The notes: generated by a model from the letters alone, not told the origin. Numbered from the stretch's first letter, positions 25,865 through 35,371 are shown. The stretch: DNA of 64,000 nucleotides from Sphingobacterium detergens (GCF_003610355.1 NZ_RAPY01000004.1:1-64000), one strand, 5' to 3'. Made by a program: numbers and translations.

Positions 25865-27592
25865 TTAATGTGCTCCTTCAGCCTCGATTTCATCAATATT
25901 GATTCCTTGTTTAGTTAAAATTCCCTTGACAAATACAGCAAAGAAAACGATATAACAGAATCCGATTAATGGTAGGATATAGGAGTTGTGTATTCCAATA
26001 AGATCGGCCAATTTTCCTTGGATAGGAGGAAGGACACCACCACCAAGGATCATCATGACTAAGAATGCTGAACCCTGAGCAGTATATTTCCCTAGACCAA
26101 CGATTGATAAACTGAAGATAGATGACCACATAATTGAACAGGCAAGTCCTCCAGATAAAAATGCATAAATCGCGATTGTACCTGAAGAGAAGAGGCCGAT
26201 TAACATGGCGATGATTCCAAATAAACCGAAAATGATCAATGTACGGGCTGGTTTTTCTTTACTTAGATAAAAAGCAACGATTTGCAGAATAATACAGATC
26301 ACATAGTAATAAAGGTGTGACATTTCGAAGCCTGCAAGTGTATTGACACCAATTATAATCGAGAAAGCGATTAAAGGAACAATAATCAGCAGTCCATTTT
26401 TAGCAGATTTACTTAGGTTGAATGCTGTAATGGCTCCGGCCCATCGACCGATCATCATACTTCCCCAATACATGGATACATATGGTGTGATTTGTGAAGA
26501 CTGTAGGTGGCCAAATTCTTTTAAAGTAAGCAACTCACCTAAGTTACTTCCAATAGCAACTTCGATACCTACATAGATAAATAATGCAAGCATTCCCAAA
26601 GCCAGTTGCGGATATTTCATTGCTCCCCAGCCTTCAGGGTTCTTTTTCGCGCTTCTATTGGAGAAAAGTAAACCGCCGATAACAACAATTAATGCACCTG
26701 CTAACCACATCATACGTTGTGTTTCAAGTGGTTTGGCAACTTCTTTAATATGTGCTTTTAATTGGTCGATTTGTAGCTGATCAGTGAGGCTTGAGGCTTG
26801 TTGATGGAGCTGTTCGATATGCAATGCAAGGTCACTTTTGTAACTTAGGAATACTGGAGTGAACATACCGAATAGTAGAACTGTCATGATGATCAAGGTA
26901 CGTAAAGCCTTATTGGCTTTTTCCATGGGTTCATTGCTAATTCCAGCTGGAACTTTTTTACTGAAATTGAATAATGCTGCAGCCAAAAGAAACAACAAAC
27001 CAACACCAACATATAGATATACAACTTTATTTAAAGGAAGATTGGCAATTTCTGAATCTGAGATCGGCTCAAATGTTCCAAATAGCGAGAAACCAATCAC
27101 CAATGGTCCTATTGTCGTTCCGAATGAGTTGATACCACCGCCAAGGTTGACACGGGAAGCTCCCGTCTTTGGGTCACCTAATAAAACGGCGAAGGGATTG
27201 GCAGCTGTTTGCTGTAACGAAAATCCAAGTGCAACCACAAATAGACCCAACAACATTCCAATATATAAATTTACCTCGACCGCCACAATCATTGCCGCTG
27301 CTCCCAAAGCAGAAAATAGTAGACCATAAACGATACTTTTTTTGTAACCCCACTTCCCAACAAGGTCTTTACCGCCGATTGAACTGAAGATAAACAGGAG
27401 TAATGCACCAATGTAGTAGGCCGTGTAAAAAGCAAAGTCAATGAGCTGCGATTGAAATTGATCTAGGTGAAAATAATTCTTGCAGAATGGGATAAATACG
27501 CTATTTCCCGCTGCAATGAACCCCCAAAAGAAAAACACAATAATCAATGTGTAGAGTGCGGGGTAATTGGTTTTAGTTTGTTGCTGTTCCAT
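25865..27592 (-). CDS. MFS sugar permease, FHS (FucP/NagP-like) family
   Basis: A 575-residue inner-membrane protein with about 12-14 helices. The N-terminal FFFWGFIAAGNSVFIPFCK, the GALLLFIFSSIGG region and the signature FSLQQTAANPFAVLLGDPKTGASRVNLGGGINSFGT are typical of fucose/glucose/N-acetylglucosamine:H+ symporters. It is longer than FucP (about 440) because of a soluble central loop near residues 255-300 (DLALHIEQLHQQASSL and onward). The neighbouring GlcNAc kinase makes a NagP-like role plausible. Confidence 0.85.
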   Translation of the reverse strand: MEQQQTKTNYPALYTLIIVFFFWGFIAAGNSVFIPFCKNYFHLDQFQSQLIDFAFYTAYYIGALLLFIFSSIGGKDLVGKWGYKKSIVYGLLFSALGAAAMIVAVEVNLYIGMLLGLFVVALGFSLQQTAANPFAVLLGDPKTGASRVNLGGGINSFGTTIGPLVIGFSLFGTFEPISDSEIANLPLNKVVYLYVGVGLLFLLAAALFNFSKKVPAGISNEPMEKANKALRTLIIMTVLLFGMFTPVFLSYKSDLALHIEQLHQQASSLTDQLQIDQLKAHIKEVAKPLETQRMMWLAGALIVVIGGLLFSNRSAKKNPEGWGAMKYPQLALGMLALFIYVGIEVAIGSNLGELLTLKEFGHLQSSQITPYVSMYWGSMMIGRWAGAITAFNLSKSAKNGLLIIVPLIAFSIIIGVNTLAGFEMSHLYYYVICIILQIVAFYLSKEKPARTLIIFGLFGIIAMLIGLFSSGTIAIYAFLSGGLACSIMWSSIFSLSIVGLGKYTAQGSAFLVMMILGGGVLPPIQGKLADLIGIHNSYILPLIGFCYIVFFAVFVKGILTKQGINIDEIEAEGAH

Positions 27593-27887
27593 ATAAGGGA
27601 TCTAAAAACTTAAATTTTGAAAGGTACGAACTTATGAAAAAAAATATAAAATTCAATCTAAAAATGTCGTTAAATCGTTTTACTAGCTACAATAGTAAAT
27701 ATTTTTTTTGAAATATTTTGAAATAACAAAATTTGTTTTTTTCTTTGTCTAGGTTCTCAAGATTTAATCCACTTCGGGTTTAAAAGAAATCATTAAGTTC
27801 TTCATTCACTTAAACAAGGAAACAAGCTTAGGTGTGTAATCAGAATAAAGCTCAAAAGAAAATCCAAAAATCATACACAACACATTA

Positions 27888-29387
27888 ATGGATATTAACG
27901 AATTAAACGCTAAACTCGTATCGGAATTGCGCGAGATTGCTAAGTTGATCGGTATCGCGGATGCTGATAAATTGCGTAAGCAAGAATTAATAGAAAGAAT
28001 TAGCAATACCGGTGGGGAAGAAGAAGCAGCTCCGGCTTCTGTAGAAAAAGTTGCTAAAGTGGAGGAGGATAGTCAGGAACAGGGTGAACGCACTCGTAAG
28101 CGCGTAAGAACGGTGAAGACCGTTGAGCCTGTGACTGTCAGAAAACGTGAGGCTGTTGAAAGTGAGGAAAGCAGTCCCGCAGTAGAAAGTACTCCTACAA
28201 CAGATAAAGGTTCCCAACCTGAAAAAACACCTCAAACTCCAAAAGCTGAAAATACTTCTTCTAGTACAGATTTCGACAATGTTATCGTTAATGAGGGTGT
28301 GTTAGAAATTATGCCAGATGGCTATGGTTTCTTGCGTTCGTCAGACTATAACTATTTGACATCTCCAGATGATATTTATGTATCACAGTCTCAGATCAAA
28401 TTATTTGGTTTGAAAACAGGAGATACCGTTCGTGGTTGTATTCGCCCTCCAAAAGAAGGTGAGAAATATTTTCCATTGGTTAGAGTAGAGGCCATCAACG
28501 GACAGAATCCTGCAGAGGTACGTGACCGTGTGCCTTTTGACTACTTGACACCTTTATTCCCTGATGAGCGCTTAAATCTGGATATGGGTATGGGTAACTA
28601 CTCAACTCGTATTATGGATTTGTTTACGCCAATCGGTAAAGGTCAACGTGGATTGATCGTTGCTCAACCAAAAACGGGTAAAACAAATTTATTGAAGGAA
28701 GTTGCTAACGCAATTGCGAAGAATCATCCTGAGGTATACCTGATTATCTTGTTGATCGATGAGCGTCCTGAGGAGGTTACGGATATGGCAAGAAGTGTGC
28801 GTGCTGAGGTTGTATCATCTACTTTTGATGAGCCTGCTGATCGCCATGTGAAAATCGCTAATATTGTATTGGAGAAAGCGAAACGTATGGTAGAGTGTGG
28901 TCATGACGTGGTCATCCTATTGGATTCAATCACTCGTCTGGCGCGTGCTTACAATACTGTTGCTCCTGCTTCAGGTAAAATCTTGTCAGGTGGTGTGGAT
29001 GCAAATGCACTACATAAACCAAAACGTTTCTTTGGTGCGGCTAGAAATATCGAAAACGGTGGTTCATTAACAATCCTTGCAACAGCTTTAACAGATACTG
29101 GTTCAAAAATGGATGAGGTGATCTTTGAAGAATTTAAAGGAACGGGTAATATGGAGTTACAATTGGATCGTAAATTGGCGAACAAGCGTATCTTCCCTGC
29201 AATCGACATTACTGCGTCAAGTACGCGTCGTGATGATCTATTGACAGATAAAGAATCATTGCAACGTATCTGGGTACTTCGTAATCACTTGTCTGATATG
29301 AATTCTACAGAAGCAATGGAATTCTTGCAAGGACAAATGCGTGGTACTAAATCAAATGAAGAATTTTTGATCAGTATGAATGGGTAA
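27888..29387 (+). CDS. rho: Transcription termination factor Rho with disordered insert
   Basis: A 499-residue RNA-dependent helicase. An N-terminal helix bundle is at residues 1-43. A Glu/Lys/Pro/Ser/Thr-rich, probably disordered segment follows (about 44-128). The cold-shock-like RNA-binding domain starts with VLEIMPDGYGFLRSSDYNYL. The ATPase core has Walker A AQPKTGKT at residues 259-266 and LLIDERPEEVTDM plus the VILLDSITRLARAYN region. E. coli Rho is 419 residues; the extra length is the insert. It is a single gene with a terminator. Confidence 0.97.
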   Translation: MDINELNAKLVSELREIAKLIGIADADKLRKQELIERISNTGGEEEAAPASVEKVAKVEEDSQEQGERTRKRVRTVKTVEPVTVRKREAVESEESSPAVESTPTTDKGSQPEKTPQTPKAENTSSSTDFDNVIVNEGVLEIMPDGYGFLRSSDYNYLTSPDDIYVSQSQIKLFGLKTGDTVRGCIRPPKEGEKYFPLVRVEAINGQNPAEVRDRVPFDYLTPLFPDERLNLDMGMGNYSTRIMDLFTPIGKGQRGLIVAQPKTGKTNLLKEVANAIAKNHPEVYLIILLIDERPEEVTDMARSVRAEVVSSTFDEPADRHVKIANIVLEKAKRMVECGHDVVILLDSITRLARAYNTVAPASGKILSGGVDANALHKPKRFFGAARNIENGGSLTILATALTDTGSKMDEVIFEEFKGTGNMELQLDRKLANKRIFPAIDITASSTRRDDLLTDKESLQRIWVLRNHLSDMNSTEAMEFLQGQMRGTKSNEEFLISMNG

Positions 29388-29409
29388 TCCCATCAAATTT
29401 TAATATTTT

Positions 29410-29442
29410 AGCCATCATTTTACTAAAATGATGGCTTTTTTG
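29410..29442 (+). terminator. Intrinsic terminator after rho
   Basis: A perfect 13-bp stem, AGCCATCATTTTA with TAAAATGATGGCT, has a single-base loop in the simple drawing (4-5 nt in practice) and T6 behind it. Confidence 0.88.
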
Positions 29443-29564
29443 TGTCCGATCGTATGGTGTGGTAGCGTATAATTCAACTTCGAGATATTAAAACGATATT
29501 GAGCTGCGAATACATACAATGGGGCCACGTTGAAAATTGCAATAAGTACATAAATATAATATTG

Positions 29565-30245
29565 ATGAAAAAACATATTCCAAATCTGCTGACCTGCCTC
29601 AATCTTTTTAGTGGTTGTATTGCTGTACTGATGGCGTTGGATGGCAACATAAAAGCGGTAACGATATGTGTGCTTGCTTCTGGAGTATTTGATTTTTTTG
29701 ATGGTATGGTCGCAAGACTGCTTCATGTAAAGTCGCCTATTGGAAAAGAGCTGGATTCGCTTGCCGATATGGTCAGCTTTGGATTTCTACCAGGGGTAAT
29801 TATGTTTACACTATTGCAAAAAGTGTTTCCCGGTGGATCTTTATTCCCTTATATAGGCTTTATTGTTACGGTATTTTCTGCGTTGCGTTTGGCAAAGTTT
29901 AATTTGGATGAGCGGCAAACAGCAGATTTTATAGGGCTTAATACTCCAATGAATACTTTTTATGTGCTTTCATTGCCTTATATCGCTGATAAGTATCCTG
30001 AACTCATTATAAATCCAATATTCTTGATTTGTAGTGCGCTGCTGACCAGTTATCTATTAATTAGTGAGATTCGACTGTTTTCGATGAAATTCAGTTCAAT
30101 GGATTGGGCGACGAATAAATATCGCTTTATTTTTCTATTCTTAACTTTGGTGTTATTTGCAATTGGACAATTTATGGCTTTGCCAGTTATTCTCCTTTTG
30201 TATTTTATACTGTCCGCATTGCATTTCAATAAAAAAACGATCTAG
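29565..30245 (+). CDS. pssA: CDP-diacylglycerol--serine O-phosphatidyltransferase
   Basis: A 226-residue membrane enzyme that makes phosphatidylserine, precursor of phosphatidylethanolamine. The CDP-alcohol phosphotransferase motif D-G-x2-A-R-x8-G-x3-D-x3-D is complete (D46, G47, A50, R51, G60, D64, D68), followed by about six to seven helices. ATG 29565 is chosen because residues upstream of it do not resemble the family and MKKHIPNLLTCLNL is the typical start. Its last codons lie inside the bidirectional terminator at 30232-30260. Confidence 0.93.
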   Translation: MKKHIPNLLTCLNLFSGCIAVLMALDGNIKAVTICVLASGVFDFFDGMVARLLHVKSPIGKELDSLADMVSFGFLPGVIMFTLLQKVFPGGSLFPYIGFIVTVFSALRLAKFNLDERQTADFIGLNTPMNTFYVLSLPYIADKYPELIINPIFLICSALLTSYLLISEIRLFSMKFSSMDWATNKYRFIFLFLTLVLFAIGQFMALPVILLLYFILSALHFNKKTI

Positions 30246-30260
30246 CTTAGATCGTTTTTT
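30232..30260. terminator. Bidirectional terminator embedded in two coding ends
   Basis: AAAAAACGATCTA (30232-30244), GCT, TAGATCGTTTTTT (30248-30260) is a perfect 13-bp inverted repeat. It contains the pssA stop (TAG, 30243-30245) and the minus-strand Hpt stop (30247-30249). The two convergent genes are therefore separated by a single base and share the terminator. Confidence 0.85.
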
Positions 30261-30591
30261 CATATTGTTCGAGTTCAAATAACAGTTCTTTCATTTCGAT
30301 GTCCAGCACCTCAAAAGTTGCCCTAAGGCCTTCTAAAGATTCCTGATTTTTGGCACTTAATTCCAAATTCTCAAATTTAGCTTTTAAGTGAAAAGCTCCT
30401 ATATAATCCATCGTTGGTTTAATATGATGAGCTGCATCTGCAATTTTTTGATGATTACCTGTATTTAAGGCATTTCGCAAGTTGTCTAAGTCTACTGGGG
30501 TTTGGATAAGATACATTGATACAAATTGTTTGATCAAATCAGTATTGTCAAACATATTTTGGTTGATCAGGTCAATGTCGATATGATTCAT
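30247..30591 (-). CDS. Hpt (histidine phosphotransfer) domain protein
   Basis: A 114-residue all-helical protein consisting of one Hpt domain. The phosphoacceptor motif is AAHHIKP with H55 as the likely phosphorylated residue (pattern H-x-I-K-P; the usual Gly is Pro here). It would relay phosphate from a hybrid sensor kinase to a response regulator; no partner is encoded nearby. Its start overlaps the 3' end of folK by 20 bp, so the two are co-transcribed and probably translationally coupled. Confidence 0.85.
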   Translation of the reverse strand: MNHIDIDLINQNMFDNTDLIKQFVSMYLIQTPVDLDNLRNALNTGNHQKIADAAHHIKPTMDYIGAFHLKAKFENLELSAKNQESLEGLRATFEVLDIEMKELLFELEQYEKTI

Positions 30592-31075
30592 CGTCGCTAA
30601 TTTTCTTTACGGGTAATTCGTCCTTGCAATTATTCAATAAAGATACATTATTTTTTTTGTAAACGGGGTGTATGTATGTTGGGGCTATTTCTGCTAAGGG
30701 CTCCAGTGTAAAGCGTCTTTCTGAAATAAAAGGATGCGGTATAATCAGATTTGGGTGATTGATAACTTCGTCGTTGAAATAAAGTAAATCAATGTCTATT
30801 GCCCGCTCTCCCCATTTCTTCAGTCGTACTCTTCCTAGATCTAATTCAATCTTTTGGGTAAGGTTTAAGCATTCAAGTGCAGATAGCGGTGAGCTTATTA
30901 GGATGACCTGATTAAGGAATGAAGGTTGATCTTCAACTCCCCAAGCTGCAGTTTCATATATTGAGGATTCTTGCATTATCAATCCAATCTGTTGTTCGAG
31001 GGATTGTTTTGCTAATGAGAGTTGTTGCAAGCGGTCTCCTAAGTTCGTTCCCAATAATATAAAAATCTTGTTCAT
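30572..31075 (-). CDS. folK: 2-amino-4-hydroxy-6-hydroxymethyldihydropteridine pyrophosphokinase
   Basis: A 167-residue HPPK enzyme that transfers pyrophosphate from ATP to hydroxymethyldihydropterin in folate synthesis. Typical segments are LLGTNLGDR at the start, YETAAWGVEDQPSFLNQV, GERAIDIDLLYF and IPHPFISERRFTLEPLAEIAP. The last 25 residues are extra compared with E. coli FolK and end inside the Hpt gene. Confidence 0.95.
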   Translation of the reverse strand: MNKIFILLGTNLGDRLQQLSLAKQSLEQQIGLIMQESSIYETAAWGVEDQPSFLNQVILISSPLSALECLNLTQKIELDLGRVRLKKWGERAIDIDLLYFNDEVINHPNLIIPHPFISERRFTLEPLAEIAPTYIHPVYKKNNVSLLNNCKDELPVKKISDDESYRH

Positions 31076-31197
31076 GTCGCTAAATTAAGTCTTTATGAAA
31101 TAAAATACTGGGGGAATAAAAAATATTGCATTACCTTTAGCGTAAAATAAATCATTCCATGTACAAGAACTGCATAAACTGGAATTAATTATAAAAT

Positions 31198-32964
31198 ATG
31201 AAATCATTTTTTAAGTATGTATTAGCAACGATTACAGGGATTGTTATATCTTTTGTGATTTTGTTTATTGTTTTTATGGGTATTATCGGTGCGATTATTA
31301 GCTCTGCTTCCTCTGATCAGGAAGTTGCTGTAAAAACCAATTCGGTGCTGTTTCTATCCTTTGACTATGATATTAATGAACGGAATGACAATAATCCTTT
31401 TGGAAGCTTAAATCTTCCGGGTTATTCTACTAAGAGTATCGGGTTGGATGATATTCTGGGAAGAATAAGGTATGCGGCAACAGATGCGAATATAAAGGGG
31501 ATTTATATGGATGCGGGTAGTATCGGTACTGGTTTTGCAAGTTTAAAGGCTGTACGTGATGAACTTTTAGCATTTAAAAAAACAGGAAAATTTGTTGTTG
31601 CCTACAATGCTGGGTATAATCAAAAAGCATATTATGTAGCCAGTATTGCAGATAAGGTATATGTCAATCCCCAAGGTACCATAGATTTTAGAGGTCTTTC
31701 TAGTTCGACAATGTTTTACAAAGACTTATTGGACAAAGTTGGGGTTGAGATGCAGATTGTGAAAGTAGGGACGTTTAAGAGCGCAGTGGAGCCTTACTTC
31801 CTAAATAAGATGAGTGATCCAAACCGTTTGCAGGTAACATCGTATCTGGGAAGCATATATGATACTTTTATCAATGAAATCGCTGCAAGTCGGAACATTC
31901 CGGCGGATTCACTACGTGGTATTGCCAATGATTACCTGGTTAGAAATGCGGATGATGCGGTGCGTTATAAACTTGCTGATGCAAAGATCTATAAAGACGA
32001 GTTGTTGTCCGATTTGAGAAAAAGATTGAAGATAGGTGAGAAGGATGAAATATCTTTTGTTTCATTGTTCGATTACAATAAAAAGGTGAAGGATGATGCC
32101 AGTGGATCTGAAGTGGCTGTACTTTATGCCGTTGGCGAGATTGTGGATGGCGAGGGTACACGTCCGGGTGAGATCGGAGGGGATAAATTTTCAAGAGAAT
32201 TACGGAAGCTACGAGAGAATGATGCTGTAAAGGCTGTTGTTTTACGTGTGAATTCACCTGGAGGTTCGGCACTTGCATCAGATGTTATCTGGAGGGAGGT
32301 GATTTTGACTAAAAAAGTTAAACCAGTAATTGTTTCTATGGGAGATGTTGCGGCTTCAGGGGGCTATTATATTGCCGCGGCCGCTGACTCCATATTTGCT
32401 GAGCCAACGACCATCACCGGATCAATTGGTGTATTTGGTGTAATACCAAATTTCCAGAATCTGATGAACAATAAAATTGGCGTTCACTACGATGGTGTTA
32501 AGACAGGGAAATTTGCGGATTTGATGACTACTTTTGATCGTCCATTGACCGCTGAAGAAAGGGATATTATCCAACGTGAGGTTGACAAAGTGTATGCTAC
32601 TTTTACAAAAGTTGTGTCCGAAGGTAGAAAGATGCCATTGGCGAATGTTGATAGTATTGGTCAGGGGCGTGTTTGGACGGGTACACAGGGGCTGGGTAAC
32701 AAATTGGTGGATCGTCTGGGTAATCTGGATGCTGCTATTCAGGCGGCGGCTAAAAAGGCAAATCTAAGCAAGTATAAAGTTTCACAATATCCTGAGAAGG
32801 AAGATCCATTTACCTCAATATTGAACAATTCAAAGGAAAAAGTTCAGGTTTGGGTTGCTAAAGAACAAATGGGCGAATACTATCGTTATTTTGATGTGAT
32901 GCGGAAGGCGACAGCGCAGAGTGGGGTTCAGGCAAGGTTGCCTTATACGGTTGAAATCCATTAA
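31198..32964 (+). CDS. sppA: Signal peptide peptidase SppA, 67-kDa type
   Basis: A 588-residue inner-membrane serine protease (tandem ClpP-like domains) that degrades cleaved signal peptides. An N-terminal helix is at about residues 8-32. The Lys general base is in the VGTFKSAVEPYF segment of the first domain, and the Ser nucleophile in GDVAASGGYYIAAAAD of the second. The length matches E. coli SppA (618). Sequence ends at a strong terminator. Confidence 0.95.
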   Translation: MKSFFKYVLATITGIVISFVILFIVFMGIIGAIISSASSDQEVAVKTNSVLFLSFDYDINERNDNNPFGSLNLPGYSTKSIGLDDILGRIRYAATDANIKGIYMDAGSIGTGFASLKAVRDELLAFKKTGKFVVAYNAGYNQKAYYVASIADKVYVNPQGTIDFRGLSSSTMFYKDLLDKVGVEMQIVKVGTFKSAVEPYFLNKMSDPNRLQVTSYLGSIYDTFINEIAASRNIPADSLRGIANDYLVRNADDAVRYKLADAKIYKDELLSDLRKRLKIGEKDEISFVSLFDYNKKVKDDASGSEVAVLYAVGEIVDGEGTRPGEIGGDKFSRELRKLRENDAVKAVVLRVNSPGGSALASDVIWREVILTKKVKPVIVSMGDVAASGGYYIAAAADSIFAEPTTITGSIGVFGVIPNFQNLMNNKIGVHYDGVKTGKFADLMTTFDRPLTAEERDIIQREVDKVYATFTKVVSEGRKMPLANVDSIGQGRVWTGTQGLGNKLVDRLGNLDAAIQAAAKKANLSKYKVSQYPEKEDPFTSILNNSKEKVQVWVAKEQMGEYYRYFDVMRKATAQSGVQARLPYTVEIH

Positions 32965-32981
32965 TGATAATTTAATCCGAT

Positions 32982-33019
32982 AAAAAGGCATTTATTTGAT
33001 GAAAATAAATGCCTTTTTT
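32982..33019 (+). terminator. Intrinsic terminator after sppA
   Basis: GGCATTTATTT (32987-32997) pairs with AAATAAATGCC (33003-33013), preceded by A5 and followed by T6. Confidence 0.88.
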
Positions 33020-33033
33020 CTATATTTAGCTGT

Positions 33034-33048
33034 TCGTTTGGCAAACGA
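33034..33048. promoter_or_regulatory. 15-bp palindrome upstream of pgk
   Basis: TCGTTTG-G-CAAACGA is a perfect 7-bp inverted repeat around one base, ending 27 bp before the pgk ATG. Size and place suit a repressor operator or a 5' untranslated hairpin; no regulator is known for it. Confidence 0.35.
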
Positions 33049-33075
33049 CAGATCCTAAAACATTAAAGTTACATA

Positions 33076-34266
33076 ATGAAAACAGTAGACGATTTAAATT
33101 TTGCAGGTAAAAAAGCCTTGGTTCGCGTAGATTTCAACGTTCCTTTGGATGAAAATTTCAATATTACGGATGATAATCGTATTCAAGGAGCTGCTCCAAC
33201 AATAAAGAAAATTTTGAACGACGGCGGAAGCGTGATATTGATGTCCCATTTAGGAAGACCAAAAGATGGTCCTACTGATAAGTATTCATTAAAACATATT
33301 GTGGCTCATCTATCTAAAGTATTAGGTACAGAAGTTCAATTTGCCGATGATTGTATTGGAAATGAAGCTGTAGAAAAAGCTGCTGCATTGCAGGCTGGTC
33401 AAGTTTTATTACTTGAGAATCTACGTTTTTATAAAGAAGAGGAAAAAGGTGATGTAGGATTTGCTGAAAAGCTTTCAAAATTGGGTGATGTTTATGTGAA
33501 TGATGCCTTCGGTACCGCGCATAGAGCACATGCTTCAACTGCGATTGTCGCACAGTTTTTTCCATCAGCTAAATATAGCGGTTATTTGATGGCTGCCGAG
33601 GTAGGGAATGCAGAGAAAGTTTTGAATAATCCGGTTAGACCTTTTACAGCGATTATGGGGGGAGCGAAAGTTTCTGATAAGATCCAATTGATCGAAGCTT
33701 TATTGGATAAAGTGGATAACTTACTGATCGGTGGAGGTATGGCTTATACTTTTATCAAAGCAAGAGGTGGTGAAATTGGTAAGTCATTGGTTGAGATGGA
33801 TAAACTTGACCTCGCAAATGAATTGGTAAAGAAAGCAAAAGAAAAAGGCGTGAATCTTGTTATTCCTACAGATGCTCAAATTGCTGATGCGTTTTCTAAT
33901 GATGCAAATGTGTATGACGGGCCAAACGATCAAATTCCTGCGGATCTTCAGGGCTTGGATATCGGGGAGGAGTCTGCTAAGAATTTTGCGGCTATTATCA
34001 AAGATTCAAAAACAGTTCTTTGGAATGGACCTATGGGGGTTTTTGAATTTGATACCTTTGCGAAAGGTACCAAAGCTGTGGCTGATGCTGTTGTAGAAGC
34101 AACCAAAAATGGCGCATTTTCTTTAATCGGTGGTGGAGATTCAGCTGCTGCAGTAAGTAAATTTGGTATGACAGAAGATGTTAGCTATGTCAGCACAGGT
34201 GGAGGAGCGCTATTAGAATATATGGAAGGTAAAGTTCTTCCTGGTGTAAAAGCACTCGAAGACTAA
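33076..34266 (+). CDS. pgk: Phosphoglycerate kinase
   Basis: A 396-residue glycolytic enzyme transferring phosphate between 1,3-bisphosphoglycerate and ADP. Family segments include VRVDFNVPLDENF, SHLGRPK, ENLRFYKEEE, GGAKVSDKI, the hinge and nucleotide site GGGMAYTFIKA, and the C-terminal GGGDSAAAV and STGGGALLEYMEG. The length is standard. It is a single gene with its own terminator. Confidence 0.97.
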   Translation: MKTVDDLNFAGKKALVRVDFNVPLDENFNITDDNRIQGAAPTIKKILNDGGSVILMSHLGRPKDGPTDKYSLKHIVAHLSKVLGTEVQFADDCIGNEAVEKAAALQAGQVLLLENLRFYKEEEKGDVGFAEKLSKLGDVYVNDAFGTAHRAHASTAIVAQFFPSAKYSGYLMAAEVGNAEKVLNNPVRPFTAIMGGAKVSDKIQLIEALLDKVDNLLIGGGMAYTFIKARGGEIGKSLVEMDKLDLANELVKKAKEKGVNLVIPTDAQIADAFSNDANVYDGPNDQIPADLQGLDIGEESAKNFAAIIKDSKTVLWNGPMGVFEFDTFAKGTKAVADAVVEATKNGAFSLIGGGDSAAAVSKFGMTEDVSYVSTGGGALLEYMEGKVLPGVKALED

Positions 34267-34285
34267 TAAATCAAACAGAATATTG

Positions 34286-34317
34286 AAAAGGGATAACGTT
34301 GGGTTATCCCTTTTTTT
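34286..34317 (+). terminator. Intrinsic terminator after pgk
   Basis: GGGATAAC (34290-34297) pairs with GTTATCCC (34303-34310) around GTTGG, with A4 before and T7 after. Confidence 0.9.
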
Positions 34318-34528
34318 ATGAGGAAAGACGGCCCTAAATCTACGGCGTTTTTTTATTGATGGTGGTAGGAGCTAATGACTTGTGAAAAAAGCATTCTATT
34401 TATTATGGCTGAGATCTGTTCGGTAATGTCAGATTTAAATCAATTATCTGTTAAATATCTGTATAGTGTTGGTGAGTGTTTACCGTATTTGCTAAATTTA
34501 TCACAACATGATTATATAGGTTTTATTG

Positions 34529-35371
34529 ATGGATGCTAATCACAAAAAAGAAAAAGATAGTTCGGGTTTTTTTTCGGTGTTGACATACAATGTAGCGGGA
34601 TTGCCAGGGTTTATTTCTTCTGCAATTACAGGCAGGAGTAGGAGTATTGCTGAAATAGGCAAAAAGATTAATCCTTTTGATATCGTAAATGTGCAGGAGG
34701 ATTTCAATTATAACAATAGTCTTTATTTTGGGGGAAACCAACATCCTTATCGGACCAAGCCTAAGGGGCGTGTGCCTTTTGGCGATGGTTTGAATACGCT
34801 GTCACGTTTTCCGATGTCAGATGTAATCCGCGTTCCCTGGAAAAAACGCACGGGGGCTGATTCTCTGACGCCTAAAGGTTTTACCTTGGTCAAGGTGGAA
34901 ATAGTTGCGGGGATATGGCTGGATGTCTATAATGTACACGCAAACGCTCAGAACAGTAGACGTGCCTCTAGTGCTAGAAGGGACAATCTCAATCAGCTGC
35001 GCGATTATATAGGTGAGAACTCTAGCGATAATGCACTGATTGTTATGGGGGACTTTAATGCTCATTATAGTTTCGGTGATGATAATCTACATGATTTTAT
35101 GGAGTCAACCACATTGGTGGATAGTTGGGTAGAACTCCAAAACGGCGGACTGGTGCCAGAAGCGAAGCATGCATTCAAGCCTCCTCATATGTTATCAATT
35201 GGCAATCAGAACGAGTCAATAGACAAAATTCTTTACCGTAGCAACGGTCATCTAAATTTGGCTGCGCGTGACTATAATATAGAAAATAATCTGTTTACGA
35301 ACCTCAGGGGTCTACCTTTGTCAGATCATTATGCTCTAGCTGCTAATTTTAATTGGGCTATTCATCCTTAG
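34529..35371 (+). CDS. Endonuclease/exonuclease/phosphatase (EEP) family hydrolase
   Basis: A 280-residue EEP-fold hydrolase. Motifs in order: VLTYNVAGLPGF (metal-site Asn), FDIVNVQEDF (metal-binding Glu), YNVHANA, VMGDFNAHY, and C-terminal LSDHYALAANF (catalytic Asp-His). The layout recalls secreted sphingomyelinase/DNase-like members, but no signal peptide is seen. ATG 34529 is chosen over the TTG at 34526. It converges on the next gene with a 4-bp stop overlap (TTAG). Confidence 0.8.
   Translation: MDANHKKEKDSSGFFSVLTYNVAGLPGFISSAITGRSRSIAEIGKKINPFDIVNVQEDFNYNNSLYFGGNQHPYRTKPKGRVPFGDGLNTLSRFPMSDVIRVPWKKRTGADSLTPKGFTLVKVEIVAGIWLDVYNVHANAQNSRRASSARRDNLNQLRDYIGENSSDNALIVMGDFNAHYSFGDDNLHDFMESTTLVDSWVELQNGGLVPEAKHAFKPPHMLSIGNQNESIDKILYRSNGHLNLAARDYNIENNLFTNLRGLPLSDHYALAANFNWAIHP

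Noticed and set aside
26859..27329. 156-codon frame opposite the sugar permease gene
   Set aside because: It is the antisense shadow of a well-supported membrane transporter, with no recognisable domain.
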